Shown: positions 7,692 to 15,952 of the stretch, one piece after another
Position numbering within the stretch: the first letter of the stretch is position 1
Layout: every line of letters begins with the position of its first letter
DNA from: Halovenus sp.
Lineage (GTDB): Archaea; Halobacteriota; Halobacteria; Halobacteriales; Haloarculaceae
Reading direction: 5' to 3'
Assembly: GCA_003551265.1 (NCBI GenBank)
Contig: PUMG01000092.1
Location: 1-23,502, forward strand
Length of the DNA stretch: 23,502 nt
Notes under the pieces: model-generated
Database searches by the model: none
Told to the model about the DNA's origin: nothing
What the model saw: only the letters and a program-made list of their open reading frames with translations
Translations under genes and position numbers: made by a program

Positions 7692-8761
7692 TGCGTGCGG
7701 AGTTCGAGACCGCTGCGAAGTGGACTGTCGGGTTGCTCGGGCTGGTGCTTGCACTTCTCGTCGCGAGCGCGCTCGTCGCGCCCGACTCGGTGGCGGGTGA
7801 GGTTCTCGACAGGATGCTCGACGCTGGCTACGCGAGCGCGGTGCTCCGCGTCAGCGTCCCCATCACGTTCGCCGCACTGGGTGGTATCTTCGCCGAGAAG
7901 ACGGGTATCATCAACATCGGCATCGAGGGCTTTCTCATCCTCTCGGCGCTGAGCAGCGTCATTGCGGTCGTCTCTCTGACCGGTGCTGGCGTCGACCCGA
8001 CAGCCGCACTCTGGCTGGCTTTTTTCGTCGGAATTGCAGTCAGCGTCGTCACGGCGGGCGTGTTCGCTGTGTTCGTCATCAGATACCAGGCCAATCAGGT
8101 CATCGCCGGTCTCGCCATCTGGCTCATCGCTCTCGGTCTCGCCCCGTTCGTCTCGCTTGTGGTGTTCGAGACCGTCAACAGCCCCTCAGTCGGGACGTTC
8201 GGCACGTGGCGGATTCCGATCCTCGCGGAGCTGCCGGGTGTTGGTCCCGTGCTGTTCGACGCCTCACCGATGGTCTACCTGATGTTGCTCGCGGTCCCGC
8301 TGTGCTGGTACGTCCTGCGGTACACCCGACTCGGCCGGTACATTCGCGCCTGTGGTGACAACCCACGCGCGCTCGACACGGCCGGCATCAGCGTCAGCCG
8401 GACGCGCTACATCGGCGTGTTGCTCTCTGGCGTGCTCTGTGGCATCGGCGGGGCCGGGTTCACGCTTGGCCAACTCGGTCGATTCGTCGGCGCTGGTGAG
8501 ACGAGCATCGGCGGCCGGGGCTTTCTCGGCATCGTCGCCTACCTCTTTGGCAACTACAACCCCATCGCCTCCTTCGGCGGCGCGTTGCTGTTTGCGAGCT
8601 TCGACGCGCTCCAGTTTCGACTCCAGGAGATTGCCTTCCTCAACGTGCCCCAACGGCTCTTACAGGCGCTCCCGTTCATCGTCGTCATCCTGGTGTTGAT
8701 GCTCGTCGGCCGCACTCGGATTCCCGCCGCACTCGGCGAACACTACGACGAAAAGGAGTAA
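7691..8761 (+). CDS. ABC transporter permease, BMP/nucleoside-type (second permease)
   Basis: A 356-residue permease, the second half of the membrane channel. It has about nine to ten membrane segments and the signature AEKTGIINIGIEGFLILSAL, which is diagnostic of the shorter permease in nucleoside-type BMP systems; NQVIAGLAIWLIALGLAP and the C-terminal LVGRTRIPAALGEHYDE also fit. The start overlaps the previous stop by one base (TGATG), preceded by a G-rich stretch that could act as a ribosome binding site. The operon ends here; a T5 run at 8770-8774 just after the stop could serve as an archaeal terminator as well as part of the next gene's promoter. Confidence 0.92.
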   Translation: MRAEFETAAKWTVGLLGLVLALLVASALVAPDSVAGEVLDRMLDAGYASAVLRVSVPITFAALGGIFAEKTGIINIGIEGFLILSALSSVIAVVSLTGAGVDPTAALWLAFFVGIAVSVVTAGVFAVFVIRYQANQVIAGLAIWLIALGLAPFVSLVVFETVNSPSVGTFGTWRIPILAELPGVGPVLFDASPMVYLMLLAVPLCWYVLRYTRLGRYIRACGDNPRALDTAGISVSRTRYIGVLLSGVLCGIGGAGFTLGQLGRFVGAGETSIGGRGFLGIVAYLFGNYNPIASFGGALLFASFDALQFRLQEIAFLNVPQRLLQALPFIVVILVLMLVGRTRIPAALGEHYDEKE

Positions 8762-8769
8762 CCTGTCGC

Positions 8770-8776
8770 TTTTTAC
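8770..8776 (+). promoter_or_regulatory. TATA box of the unknown gene at 8799, possibly also terminator of the BMP operon
   Basis: TTTTTAC is centred about 26 bases before the ATG at 8799, as expected for a leaderless transcript. The T-run is also of the type that ends archaeal transcripts, so one element may do both jobs. Confidence 0.5.
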
Positions 8777-8798
8777 TCTGGCTCCCGACGCTCCGTCC

Positions 8799-9266
8799 AT
8801 GGCAGAAGACCCGAGGACGGAGGGGTGGCTCGCACTCCTCGACGAGATGGAGGCGCTGGCCGCAGCGCTAGAGACTGAGGGCTGGGAACCGCTGACGATA
8901 CCGGCGGGTGATGCGAGCGCGGTTACTCCAGCACACGGGGCTACTGACCGCCATGGCTACGCGTACGTCATTCCGGGGAGCGCTGCTCAGACGTTCGAGA
9001 ACTGGTTCGAACCGGAGCGGTTTCCACGAACGGAAATTCACAGGGCGGTCCACGCGGGACAGTTATTCCTGCTGACGGTCCTGTTCGACCCCCCGACAGA
9101 GAGGACAATCCTGCTTGCAGGCGTCCTGGACCGGAGTTCGCTCGGCGAGTGTCGGCGGCTCGCTCACGAGACCGGCTCCATGTACTCACACGTGTTCAGG
9201 GTCGACGGAACGCACCTCGGGTCGTTCGAGCACGACGACCCGGAGCTGTTCTTTCCCGACGAGTGA
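8799..9266 (+). CDS. Conserved-looking haloarchaeal protein of unknown function
   Basis: A 155-residue soluble acidic protein I do not recognise with confidence; it resembles small single-domain proteins found only in haloarchaea. It opens with a helical acidic part (WLALLDEMEALAAALETEGW), then mixed strand/helix segments, with YAYVIPGSAAQTFENWF in the middle and a final stretch SHVFRVDGTHLGSFEHDDPELFF. No membrane segment, signal or metal-binding cluster is visible. Coding is supported by its own well-placed TATA box, acidic composition and GC-rich third positions. It stands alone between the two transporter operons, all on the plus strand, but its own promoter suggests independent expression. 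Confidence 0.75.
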   Translation: MAEDPRTEGWLALLDEMEALAAALETEGWEPLTIPAGDASAVTPAHGATDRHGYAYVIPGSAAQTFENWFEPERFPRTEIHRAVHAGQLFLLTVLFDPPTERTILLAGVLDRSSLGECRRLAHETGSMYSHVFRVDGTHLGSFEHDDPELFFPDE

Positions 9267-9288
9267 TACCACCGTGGGGCAGTCCGAA

Positions 9289-9388
9289 GCGAATAAGTAT
9301 TCTCGGACAGTTTGTACCCTCATATTACGGTGCACGAGTGCGTATCCCCACAGAGTCGGCAACCGTCCTGGCTGCGGAGGTCGGCTGA
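9289..9388 (+). promoter_or_regulatory. Leader of the Dpp-type operon: TATA boxes, Shine-Dalgarno, possible 16-codon leader ORF
   Basis: Two TATA-like sequences are present, GAATAAGTAT (about 9290-9299) and TCATATTA (about 9320-9327), both too far from the ATG at 9389 for a leaderless mRNA. A strong Shine-Dalgarno, GGAGG at 9376-9380, lies eight bases before that ATG, consistent with a leadered transcript. A short frame starting at GTG 9338 ends at TGA 9386-9388, touching the permease ATG; it could be a leader peptide giving translational coupling, but may be chance. Confidence 0.45.
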
Positions 9389-10408
9389 ATGAGCCGGCTG
9401 CAGTACTTCCTCAAACGGCTGGCGCTGTCGGTTCCGGTTCTCTTCTTCGGGGCGACACTGACGTTTGTCATCTTTCGGTTCGGCCCAATCGACCCCGCTG
9501 CGGCTATCGTCGGTGAGGCGGCGACCGAGGCGTCCCGGGCGGAGTACCAGCGGATTCGTGTACAACTCGGTCTCGAACAGCCTGTTCTGGAGCACTACCA
9601 GCAGTTCATGGTCGACTTCTTCACGCTCAATCTCGGACAGTCCTGGGTGCTCGCTCCGGGGACGGACGTCGTCGACCTGTTGCTCATCTACGGTCCTCGA
9701 ACGGCCTGGCTCGCTTTCTGGGCGGTGTTGATTCCGATTTTCGTCGGTATCCCGATGGGCGTCTACGCCGGATTGCGCTCCAACACGATGACGGACTACT
9801 CGCTTTCGCTGTTCGGTATCGTCTGGCGCGCGATGCCGAACTTCTGGCTGGCTATCATCCTGCTTGCAGTGCTCTCACAGTCTGACGCGCTCATCGGCTT
9901 CGACTGGAACGCGTTCCTCGTCGAAACGTCCGTCACCGGGACGCCAGACCTGTCGAACATCACTTCACCCGCGGGCTTTGCGGCCGCGACCAAACAGGTG
10001 CTCCCGGCGGCAATCGTACTGGGGTCGGCCTCGATGGGGAGCGAGCTTCGAATTGCCCGCACGGCGGTCCTCGAAACCATCAACTCGAACTACGTTGAGA
10101 CGGCGAAAGCCAACGGCGTTTCCGAGCGCTCGCTCGTCTGGAAGCACATCCTTCGAAACTCGATGATTCCGCTCGTTCCAACCATTACGAACGAGGCGTT
10201 CCTCCTGATTGGCGGGTCGGTCATCGTCGAGGTCGTCTTCGGCATCAACGGTATCGGCTGGCTGTTCTTCCAGGCTGCAATCAACGGCGACCTCCCGCTG
10301 GTGGTCGCGCTCGTGTTCGTATTCATCGTGGTCGTCGTCATCATGAACATCGTTCAGGACCTGCTGTACGTCTTGATCGACCCGCGGGTCGGCTACGAGG
10401 GGCGATAA
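9389..10408 (+). CDS. Peptide/nickel-type ABC transporter permease, DppB-like
   Basis: A 339-residue integral membrane permease of the oligopeptide/dipeptide/nickel class, of usual length. The first membrane segment (RLALSVPVLFFGATLTFVIF) is followed by the large external loop, with five more membrane segments after it. The cytoplasmic EAA coupling helix is visible in YVETAKANGVSERSLVWKHI followed by LRNSMIPLVPTI, and VVEVVFGINGIGWLFFQA is a family signature. The start is fixed by an in-frame TGA directly before the ATG and by a Shine-Dalgarno GGAGG eight bases upstream. First of four packed genes (B, C, D, F order); the usual preceding substrate-binding protein gene is missing and lies instead on the opposite strand at 15984-17840. 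Confidence 0.93.
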   Translation: MSRLQYFLKRLALSVPVLFFGATLTFVIFRFGPIDPAAAIVGEAATEASRAEYQRIRVQLGLEQPVLEHYQQFMVDFFTLNLGQSWVLAPGTDVVDLLLIYGPRTAWLAFWAVLIPIFVGIPMGVYAGLRSNTMTDYSLSLFGIVWRAMPNFWLAIILLAVLSQSDALIGFDWNAFLVETSVTGTPDLSNITSPAGFAAATKQVLPAAIVLGSASMGSELRIARTAVLETINSNYVETAKANGVSERSLVWKHILRNSMIPLVPTITNEAFLLIGGSVIVEVVFGINGIGWLFFQAAINGDLPLVVALVFVFIVVVVIMNIVQDLLYVLIDPRVGYEGR

Positions 10409-10410
10409 CC

Positions 10411-12099
10411 ATGGAGTACAGACCACTCCGCGAGCGCGTACGCGAACGCCCACGGCCGTTCCTCCTCTGGCTGCTCGGTGCGTTCGTCCTGGTCGGTATC
10501 GAACTCGGGCGCATCGCGTCGGGTCTCGTCGAAATCGGCGACGCCACTGCTGCAGCGCTCGAGACAGTTTCCGGCGGTATCTCGGACGCCCTCGCTGTGG
10601 GGGGAGCGACCGCAGTTGCGGTCTGGCTTGGAATTGGTGTCACGCTTGCACTCGTCGGACTGGCGATTGCAACCTGGACCCGCGCGACACTCGTCTTGCG
10701 GGTCACCGAGAGCATCCCCTTGCGTCCACAGCAGTCGCTCGACGGGCTGGTGTTCGGTCTCGCTCTCGGCGTGGGTGGCTGGTTCGCGCTTCAGGTTGGT
10801 GCGGTCGACGTGCTGGCTCGCCTTGCGAGCAGCGTCCGTTTCCCGCTCGGCTGGCTTGGAGAGCTACCGACGCTGACCAGCCGCGAAACGATTCCGAATC
10901 AGGGGTATCAGACTCCCGACGGAACCTGGCACGGCACATTCCTTGGTCTCTCGCCAGCGCTCGCGTGGACGCTTCGCGTCCTCGTTGTCCACCTCTACGT
11001 CGCAGCGTGGCTCATCTGGCTCTGGACGGGCTACCTGTGGTACCGCAACTACTACAGGCAGGCCGACTGGACGCCACGGGACGACGTGATTCAGCGACTC
11101 CGATACCATCGCTGGGGACAGTTCGGGATGGTCGTTGTCTTGCTGTTTCTGACGATGGCGGCGTTTGCGCCGTCGCTGGGAACGACGACCGCCGAACAGA
11201 ACATCTACGCGCCGTTCTCACACACCATCGAGTACTACGATGAAGAACTTGGGGAGGTGACAGATATTCTCGTCGGGAATGCAAACCTCAACACCCGCTC
11301 ACAGGGATACGCGGCCGAGAACGTCGGTCCGATGAGCTACGACCAGTACGACCGGTTCCACCCCTTCGGAACCCTGACAGACGGGTCGGACCTGTTCACA
11401 TTCCTCGTCCACGGTGCGCGTGTCTCACTGATAATCGGGCTGTTGAGCGTCGGCGTCAGCGCGATTCTCGGGACCGTCTTCGCGCTCGTCTCGGCGTACT
11501 ATCGCGGTCTTGCCGACCTCGTTCTCGTGGTCACGGGCGACACCATCATGGGCGTTCCCCGCCTGTTGTTGTTGATTCTGCTCACCGTGATACTGGCCGA
11601 TACGTGGCTGGCGTCGCTGTACGACGGCGGCGTGCTGCTGGCACTGATACTGGCAGCGACGGGGTGGCCGTTTCTCTGGCGCTCGTTCCGGGGACCGACG
11701 CTCCAGATTGCCGAAGAGGACTGGGTCGACGCTGCCCGGAGCTACGGGCAGTCGCCCTCGGGAATCATGCGACTGCATATGCTCCCGTACCTCGTCGGCT
11801 ACCTGCTGATATACAGCTCACTGGTACTCGGTGGCGTGATTCTCGCCGTTGCCGGACTCTCCTTTCTGGGACTGGGAATCACCGCACCGACGCCGGAGTG
11901 GGGCCGGGCCGTCGATCTCGGGCGAGAGTACGTCGCCACGAACTCGTGGCACATCTCGCTCATCCCGGGAATCATGGTCACCCTGGTGGTGATGGGGTTC
12001 AACGCAGTTGGCGACGCGCTCCGGGACGCGGTAGACCCACAGAGCGACGCAGGCGTCGCCAACGCGAGTGAGACAGAGTCGAGAGGTGGTGGTGTATGA
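10411..12099 (+). CDS. Peptide/nickel-type ABC transporter permease, DppC-like, with extra N-terminal membrane domain
   Basis: The second permease of the importer, 562 residues against about 300 for typical DppC. The canonical part begins near residue 228 (QRLRYHRWGQFGMVVVLLFL) and contains the external loop, DppC-type membrane segments (VHGARVSLIIGLLSVGVSA), the EAA helix (LQIAEEDWVDAARSYGQSPS...LHMLPYL) and the ending GITAPTPEWGRA with a last membrane segment. The first about 220 residues are an added domain with roughly four hydrophobic segments (about 17-35, 64-88, 113-135, 183-209) and a polar loop at 145-180. I recall long DppC proteins in other haloarchaea, so this may be a lineage feature; its role is unknown. 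It begins three bases after the previous stop and overlaps the next gene by four. Confidence 0.92.
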   Translation: MEYRPLRERVRERPRPFLLWLLGAFVLVGIELGRIASGLVEIGDATAAALETVSGGISDALAVGGATAVAVWLGIGVTLALVGLAIATWTRATLVLRVTESIPLRPQQSLDGLVFGLALGVGGWFALQVGAVDVLARLASSVRFPLGWLGELPTLTSRETIPNQGYQTPDGTWHGTFLGLSPALAWTLRVLVVHLYVAAWLIWLWTGYLWYRNYYRQADWTPRDDVIQRLRYHRWGQFGMVVVLLFLTMAAFAPSLGTTTAEQNIYAPFSHTIEYYDEELGEVTDILVGNANLNTRSQGYAAENVGPMSYDQYDRFHPFGTLTDGSDLFTFLVHGARVSLIIGLLSVGVSAILGTVFALVSAYYRGLADLVLVVTGDTIMGVPRLLLLILLTVILADTWLASLYDGGVLLALILAATGWPFLWRSFRGPTLQIAEEDWVDAARSYGQSPSGIMRLHMLPYLVGYLLIYSSLVLGGVILAVAGLSFLGLGITAPTPEWGRAVDLGREYVATNSWHISLIPGIMVTLVVMGFNAVGDALRDAVDPQSDAGVANASETESRGGGV

Positions 12100-13364
12100 C
12101 CGACGAGTCACAGGCCATGTCTGGTGTGACCGATGGACCGCTCCTCTCGGTCGAGAACCTTCGGACGACGTTTTACACCGACCAGGAGACGATTCACGCC
12201 GTCGACGGCGTCTCCTTTACGGTATCGCCACAGCAGACACTCGGCGTCGTCGGCGAGAGCGGGTCGGGCAAGAGCGTCACTGCCCGGTCGATACTCGGAC
12301 TGGTCGACGACCCCGGGCGCGTCCACCCAGACAGCGAAATCCGGTACCACGACCCGGCGTTCGTTCAGACGGTCGCTCGTACGTATCCGGACCGGGTCAC
12401 GTGGGCTGGTGAGAAGACGGCACGTAGCGCGTCCGACGCGTTCGTCACCATCGAATCCGGCTCCGGTGAGGGGTCGTCGGTGACGGTAGAGCGAGGCTCG
12501 GTCAACCTTGTGGCTGCACCCGACGACGTGACCCGCTCGCTTCGCGGCAGCGAGGTCGCGATGGTGTTTCAGGACGCACAGACTGCGCTCAACCCAGTCT
12601 ACACGGTGGGTAACCAGATCAAAGAGTTACTCGACATCCATCAGGGGCTGTCGGGGACAGAGGCGACCGAAGCGGCGGCCGACCTGCTCGAGAGCGTCGG
12701 AATTCCCGACCCGAAACGGCGGCTCAGCGAGTATCCCCACCAGTTCAGTGGCGGGATGCAACAGCGTACGGTCATCGCGCTGGCGCTGGCCTGTGACCCG
12801 GCCGTGTTGCTCTGTGACGAACCGACGACCGCACTCGACGTGACGATTCAGGCCCAGATTCTCGAACTGCTGGAGCGACTCCAGCACGAGCGCAACCTCT
12901 CGATTCTGTTCATCACGCACGACATGGGTGTCATCGCCCAGGTTGCAGATGCGGTTGCGGTCATGTACGCTGGAGAGGTCGTCGAACAGGCATCGGTCGA
13001 CCGACTGTTCGACCAGCCCAGACACCCCTACACGCAGGGGCTGCTCCAGAGTATTCCCGGACTGGCAAGCGAGGGTGACCGTCTTCCCACTATCGACGGA
13101 CGCGTGCCGACGCCGAACGAACCAGCAACGTACTGTCGGTACGCGCCGCGGTGTCCGGAAGCCTTCGAGGAGTGTAAATCGACTCACCCCGAGCGCGTCC
13201 CTGTCGACAGCGCAAACGAGAAGTCGGGCTGGATGCGAGCACACACCGCTGCCTGTCTCCTCTACCCCGAGGATGAATCACTCGAGGACCGCCTCCAGAT
13301 GCACCACAACTTCGGAGCACCGGACGAAAGTGACGCGGCAACCACAGCGAGGGAGGACGACTGA
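12096..13364 (+). CDS. Peptide/nickel-type ABC transporter ATP-binding protein, DppD-like
   Basis: A 422-residue cytoplasmic ATPase, longer than the usual about 330. Walker A GESGSGKS is at 53-60, Q-loop VFQDAQ at 157-162, signature FSGGMQQ at 217-223, Walker B LLCDEP at 238-243 and the switch histidine at 275. Between Walker A and the Q-loop about 50 extra residues (roughly 83-140), hydrophilic and Ser/Glu-rich, are inserted. The C-terminal oligopeptide-transporter domain carries four cysteines (347, 353, 360, 387) in the pattern that binds a [4Fe-4S] cluster in some homologues. Its ATG overlaps the permease stop (ATGA), with GAGGTGG just upstream as a possible ribosome binding site. Together with the next protein it should energise the two permeases. 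Confidence 0.92.
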   Translation: MTDESQAMSGVTDGPLLSVENLRTTFYTDQETIHAVDGVSFTVSPQQTLGVVGESGSGKSVTARSILGLVDDPGRVHPDSEIRYHDPAFVQTVARTYPDRVTWAGEKTARSASDAFVTIESGSGEGSSVTVERGSVNLVAAPDDVTRSLRGSEVAMVFQDAQTALNPVYTVGNQIKELLDIHQGLSGTEATEAAADLLESVGIPDPKRRLSEYPHQFSGGMQQRTVIALALACDPAVLLCDEPTTALDVTIQAQILELLERLQHERNLSILFITHDMGVIAQVADAVAVMYAGEVVEQASVDRLFDQPRHPYTQGLLQSIPGLASEGDRLPTIDGRVPTPNEPATYCRYAPRCPEAFEECKSTHPERVPVDSANEKSGWMRAHTAACLLYPEDESLEDRLQMHHNFGAPDESDAATTAREDD

Positions 13365-14665
13365 TGACAGAGCAAAACGACGAACAGGACGACCCGCTCG
13401 TGGTCGTCGACGGACTGCGGACGTACTACGGAAGCGAGCGATTACTCGGCGGTGAGCCAGTCAAGGCCGTCGATGGCGTCTCCTTCGAAATCGCTCGCGG
13501 GGAGACGTTCGGTATCGTCGGTGAGAGTGGCTGTGGCAAGACAACACTCGGGCGGAGCATTCTTCGACTCGAGGACGCTGACAGCGGGACCGTCGAGTTC
13601 GATGGGACGGACCTGCTCTCGCTTGGCAGGCGCGACCTCAAAGCGTGGCGGCGGAACGCCCAGATGGTCTACCAGAACCCGACGTCGAGCATCAACGAAC
13701 GGATGACCGTTGGCCGGATTGTCCGCGAGCCGCTGGATATCCACGACTGGGGGATGCCACACGACCGCCGGAACCGGGTGTCGGAACTGCTCGACCGCGT
13801 CGGTCTCCAGCCCGAGCACTACCACCGCTACCCACACCAGTTCAGCGGCGGCCAGCGCCAGCGAATCGGCATCGCCCGGGCGCTCGCGCTCGAACCCGAC
13901 TTTATCGTCCTCGACGAGCCTGTGAGTGCGCTCGACGTAAGCGTTCAGGCGAAGATTCTCAACCTGCTGTTGGACCTCCAGGATGAGTACGACCTCACGT
14001 ACCTGCTCATCGCCCACGACCTCTCGGTCGTCCGCCACATCTGTGACCGGGTCGGGGTGATGTACCTCGGAAAGCTCATGGAGGTCGGCCCGACCGAACA
14101 GCTGTTCCGGTCGCCGTCGAACCCCTACACTCGGGCACTGCTGTCGGCGATTCCACAGCCCGACCCGGATGCTGGTGCGGACCGTATCACGCTCCGTGGG
14201 ACGCCACCGAGTCCCCGCAACCCGCCCACTGGCTGTGTGTTCTCGACCCGGTGTCCGTTCAAAATCCGTCGGGAGGAACACGAGTCGCTCACCACCGAGC
14301 AGTGGGACAGCATCGAGGAGTTCAGAGACGTACTCCGCGAACGCGAGAAGCTCCGAACGACGCCACTACAGCGGGTCAAGGCGCGGCTCGGACGTGAACC
14401 ACCTGTGACGCCCATCGAGGAAGTCGTCTCGGAACTGTTCGAGCTTTCTACCTATCCGGAATCCGTCCAGGAGACGGTCGACCAGACGGCGACACTGGTT
14501 GTTGAAGGTGAATTCACAGCGGCACGGGAACTGCTCGAGGAGACGTTCAGCACGGTCTGTGAGCACGAGCGCCCCGACCAGCACCAGGTCGCGGATGGAC
14601 AGGCGAGTCGCTGTCACCGTCACCTGTCTGAGTACGAGGAACCCCGGGAGTTCCTATCCGAATAG
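13364..14665 (+). CDS. Peptide/nickel-type ABC transporter ATP-binding protein, DppF-like, with C-terminal insertion
   Basis: A 433-residue second ATPase of the importer. Walker A GESGCGKT is at 53-60, Q-loop VYQNP at 102-106, signature FSGGQRQ at 160-166, Walker B IVLDEP at 181-186 and switch histidine 208; all catalytic residues are present. In the C-terminal domain the first two cysteines (291, 297, in CVFSTRCPF) are separated from the last two (399, 417) by about 100 residues of charged helical sequence, where typical DppF has about 30 or fewer. I recall similar long forms in haloarchaea. The start overlaps the previous stop by one base, and GGAGG at 13352-13356 is a good Shine-Dalgarno. 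It is the last gene of the BCDF block. Confidence 0.92.
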   Translation: MTEQNDEQDDPLVVVDGLRTYYGSERLLGGEPVKAVDGVSFEIARGETFGIVGESGCGKTTLGRSILRLEDADSGTVEFDGTDLLSLGRRDLKAWRRNAQMVYQNPTSSINERMTVGRIVREPLDIHDWGMPHDRRNRVSELLDRVGLQPEHYHRYPHQFSGGQRQRIGIARALALEPDFIVLDEPVSALDVSVQAKILNLLLDLQDEYDLTYLLIAHDLSVVRHICDRVGVMYLGKLMEVGPTEQLFRSPSNPYTRALLSAIPQPDPDAGADRITLRGTPPSPRNPPTGCVFSTRCPFKIRREEHESLTTEQWDSIEEFRDVLREREKLRTTPLQRVKARLGREPPVTPIEEVVSELFELSTYPESVQETVDQTATLVVEGEFTAARELLEETFSTVCEHERPDQHQVADGQASRCHRHLSEYEEPREFLSE

Positions 14666-14673
14666 GCAAGCGG

Positions 14674-14680
14674 TTTTATC
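14674..14680 (+). promoter_or_regulatory. TATA box of the SAHH-like gene
   Basis: TTTTATC is centred about 24 bases before the ATG at 14701, so the SAHH-like gene can be transcribed separately, probably leaderless, despite following the transporter operon by only 35 bases. The T4 run may also contribute to termination of the operon. Confidence 0.5.
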
Positions 14681-14700
14681 ACGCAGACCCAGGCCGTCGT

Positions 14701-15948
14701 ATGAGAGAAGGTACGGACCAGACTCCGGTTGCTGGCGTCAAAAACCGCTCGCCGCTTTTGTGCTCGTACGCCGAACAGTACCAGCGCTCGAAGCCGTTCG
14801 ACGGCCTCACTATTGGTGTGTGCGCACCGCTGACGCCGCATACCGGCCTGTTCGCCGATGTGCTCGCAACGGGCGGCGGTGAGGTACTCGTCACCGGCGA
14901 GGCGGGGAGCACTCACGCCGATGTCGTCGAGTGGCTCCGGGAGCGGCCGGGTGTGACACCACTTGCTGCGGCCGGAATGACGGCGGACGAACTGGCAGAC
15001 ACGCGAGAGACGGTGCTCGAAGCAGAGCCGGACCTGCTCGCCGACGACGGCGCGTTCCTGCTGAGTCTGGTTCACGACCGATTCCCCGAGATTGCACGGG
15101 GTGTTCGTGGTGCGTGTGAGCAGACGACGGGCGGTATCACCCGTCTTCTGGCGATGGACGAACAGGATGCGCTCTCGTTCCCGGTCTACGACGTCAACGG
15201 GACGCCGATGAAACAGCACTTCGACAACGTCCACGGCACCGCCGAGAGTTCACTGTCGGCGATTACGTCGCTCACAGACACGATGATTGCCGGTTCTGTC
15301 GCAGTCGTCGCGGGCTACGGCCACTGCGGCCGCGGCATCGCCCGGAAACTCAGAGCGCTCGGTGCCCGGACAGTCGTCACCGAGGTCGACCCGCGCAAGG
15401 CGCTGGAGGCGCTCGCCGATGGACACGACGTTGAGCCGATGGCCGACGCGGTGGCCGATGCCGATCTCGTGATAACTGCGACTGGGCGCTACCAGGTGCT
15501 TCGACGCGAACACGTCGACACACTCGCAGACGGCGTCGTCGTCGCCTCCATCGGCAGCGCAATCGAAATCGACGACAGCGCACTCGCCGACGAGGCCACC
15601 TCGAACACGACAGAAAAACCCGGTGTCGAGCGATACGAGTTACCAGACGGCCGTCGGGTGACGCTGCTCACGGAGGGGAAGGTCGTGAACCTGGCAGCAC
15701 CGGGACGTTCCGGGAACCCGAGCCACGTGATGGATACGACGTTCGCCATGATGACGCGCGGACTCGCGGATCTCGCCGACAGCGACCTGCCGCCGGGACT
15801 GCATCCGGTTCCAGACCATCTTGACAGAGAAGTCGCCCACGAGAAGCTGTCGGCGATGGATGTCGATATCGACCAGGTGACAGCAGCACAGCGCGACTAC
15901 CACGACCGCTGGGAGACACACGACAGCACCAAACCGGACGAACAGTAG
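14701..15948 (+). CDS. Divergent S-adenosylhomocysteine hydrolase-like protein (active-site residues changed)
   Basis: A 415-residue relative of SAHH, the NAD-dependent enzyme that splits S-adenosylhomocysteine. The fold is clear: DDG at 115-117, EQTTGG at 140-145, VNGTPMKQHFDNVHGT at 165-180, the NAD Rossmann loop GYGHCGRG at 205-212 and TEGKVVNLAAP at 324-334. Lys171 and Asp175 (human Lys186, Asp190) remain. Human positions His55, Glu156, His301 and His353 are Pro43, Gln141, Ser286 and Asn339 here, so ordinary SAH hydrolysis is doubtful; NAD binding probably persists. Haloarchaea normally carry a standard SAHH as well, so this is likely a paralogue with another substrate, or a regulatory one. 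It lies between a Dpp-type importer and its presumed binding protein, with its own TATA box. Automatic annotation would probably call it adenosylhomocysteinase. Confidence 0.85.
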   Translation: MREGTDQTPVAGVKNRSPLLCSYAEQYQRSKPFDGLTIGVCAPLTPHTGLFADVLATGGGEVLVTGEAGSTHADVVEWLRERPGVTPLAAAGMTADELADTRETVLEAEPDLLADDGAFLLSLVHDRFPEIARGVRGACEQTTGGITRLLAMDEQDALSFPVYDVNGTPMKQHFDNVHGTAESSLSAITSLTDTMIAGSVAVVAGYGHCGRGIARKLRALGARTVVTEVDPRKALEALADGHDVEPMADAVADADLVITATGRYQVLRREHVDTLADGVVVASIGSAIEIDDSALADEATSNTTEKPGVERYELPDGRRVTLLTEGKVVNLAAPGRSGNPSHVMDTTFAMMTRGLADLADSDLPPGLHPVPDHLDREVAHEKLSAMDVDIDQVTAAQRDYHDRWETHDSTKPDEQ

Positions 15949-15952
15949 CCCA

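Noticed and set aside
9149..9388. 79-codon open frame across the end of the unknown gene and the operon leader
   Set aside because: Its first half is a shadow of the gene at 8799-9266 and is Arg-rich; only its last 16 codons, as a possible leader ORF, are worth noting.
14701..15948. Annotating this gene as a standard adenosylhomocysteinase (ahcY)
   Set aside because: The fold matches, but the His, Glu and Asp residues needed for substrate binding and catalysis are replaced; a functional name would mislead.
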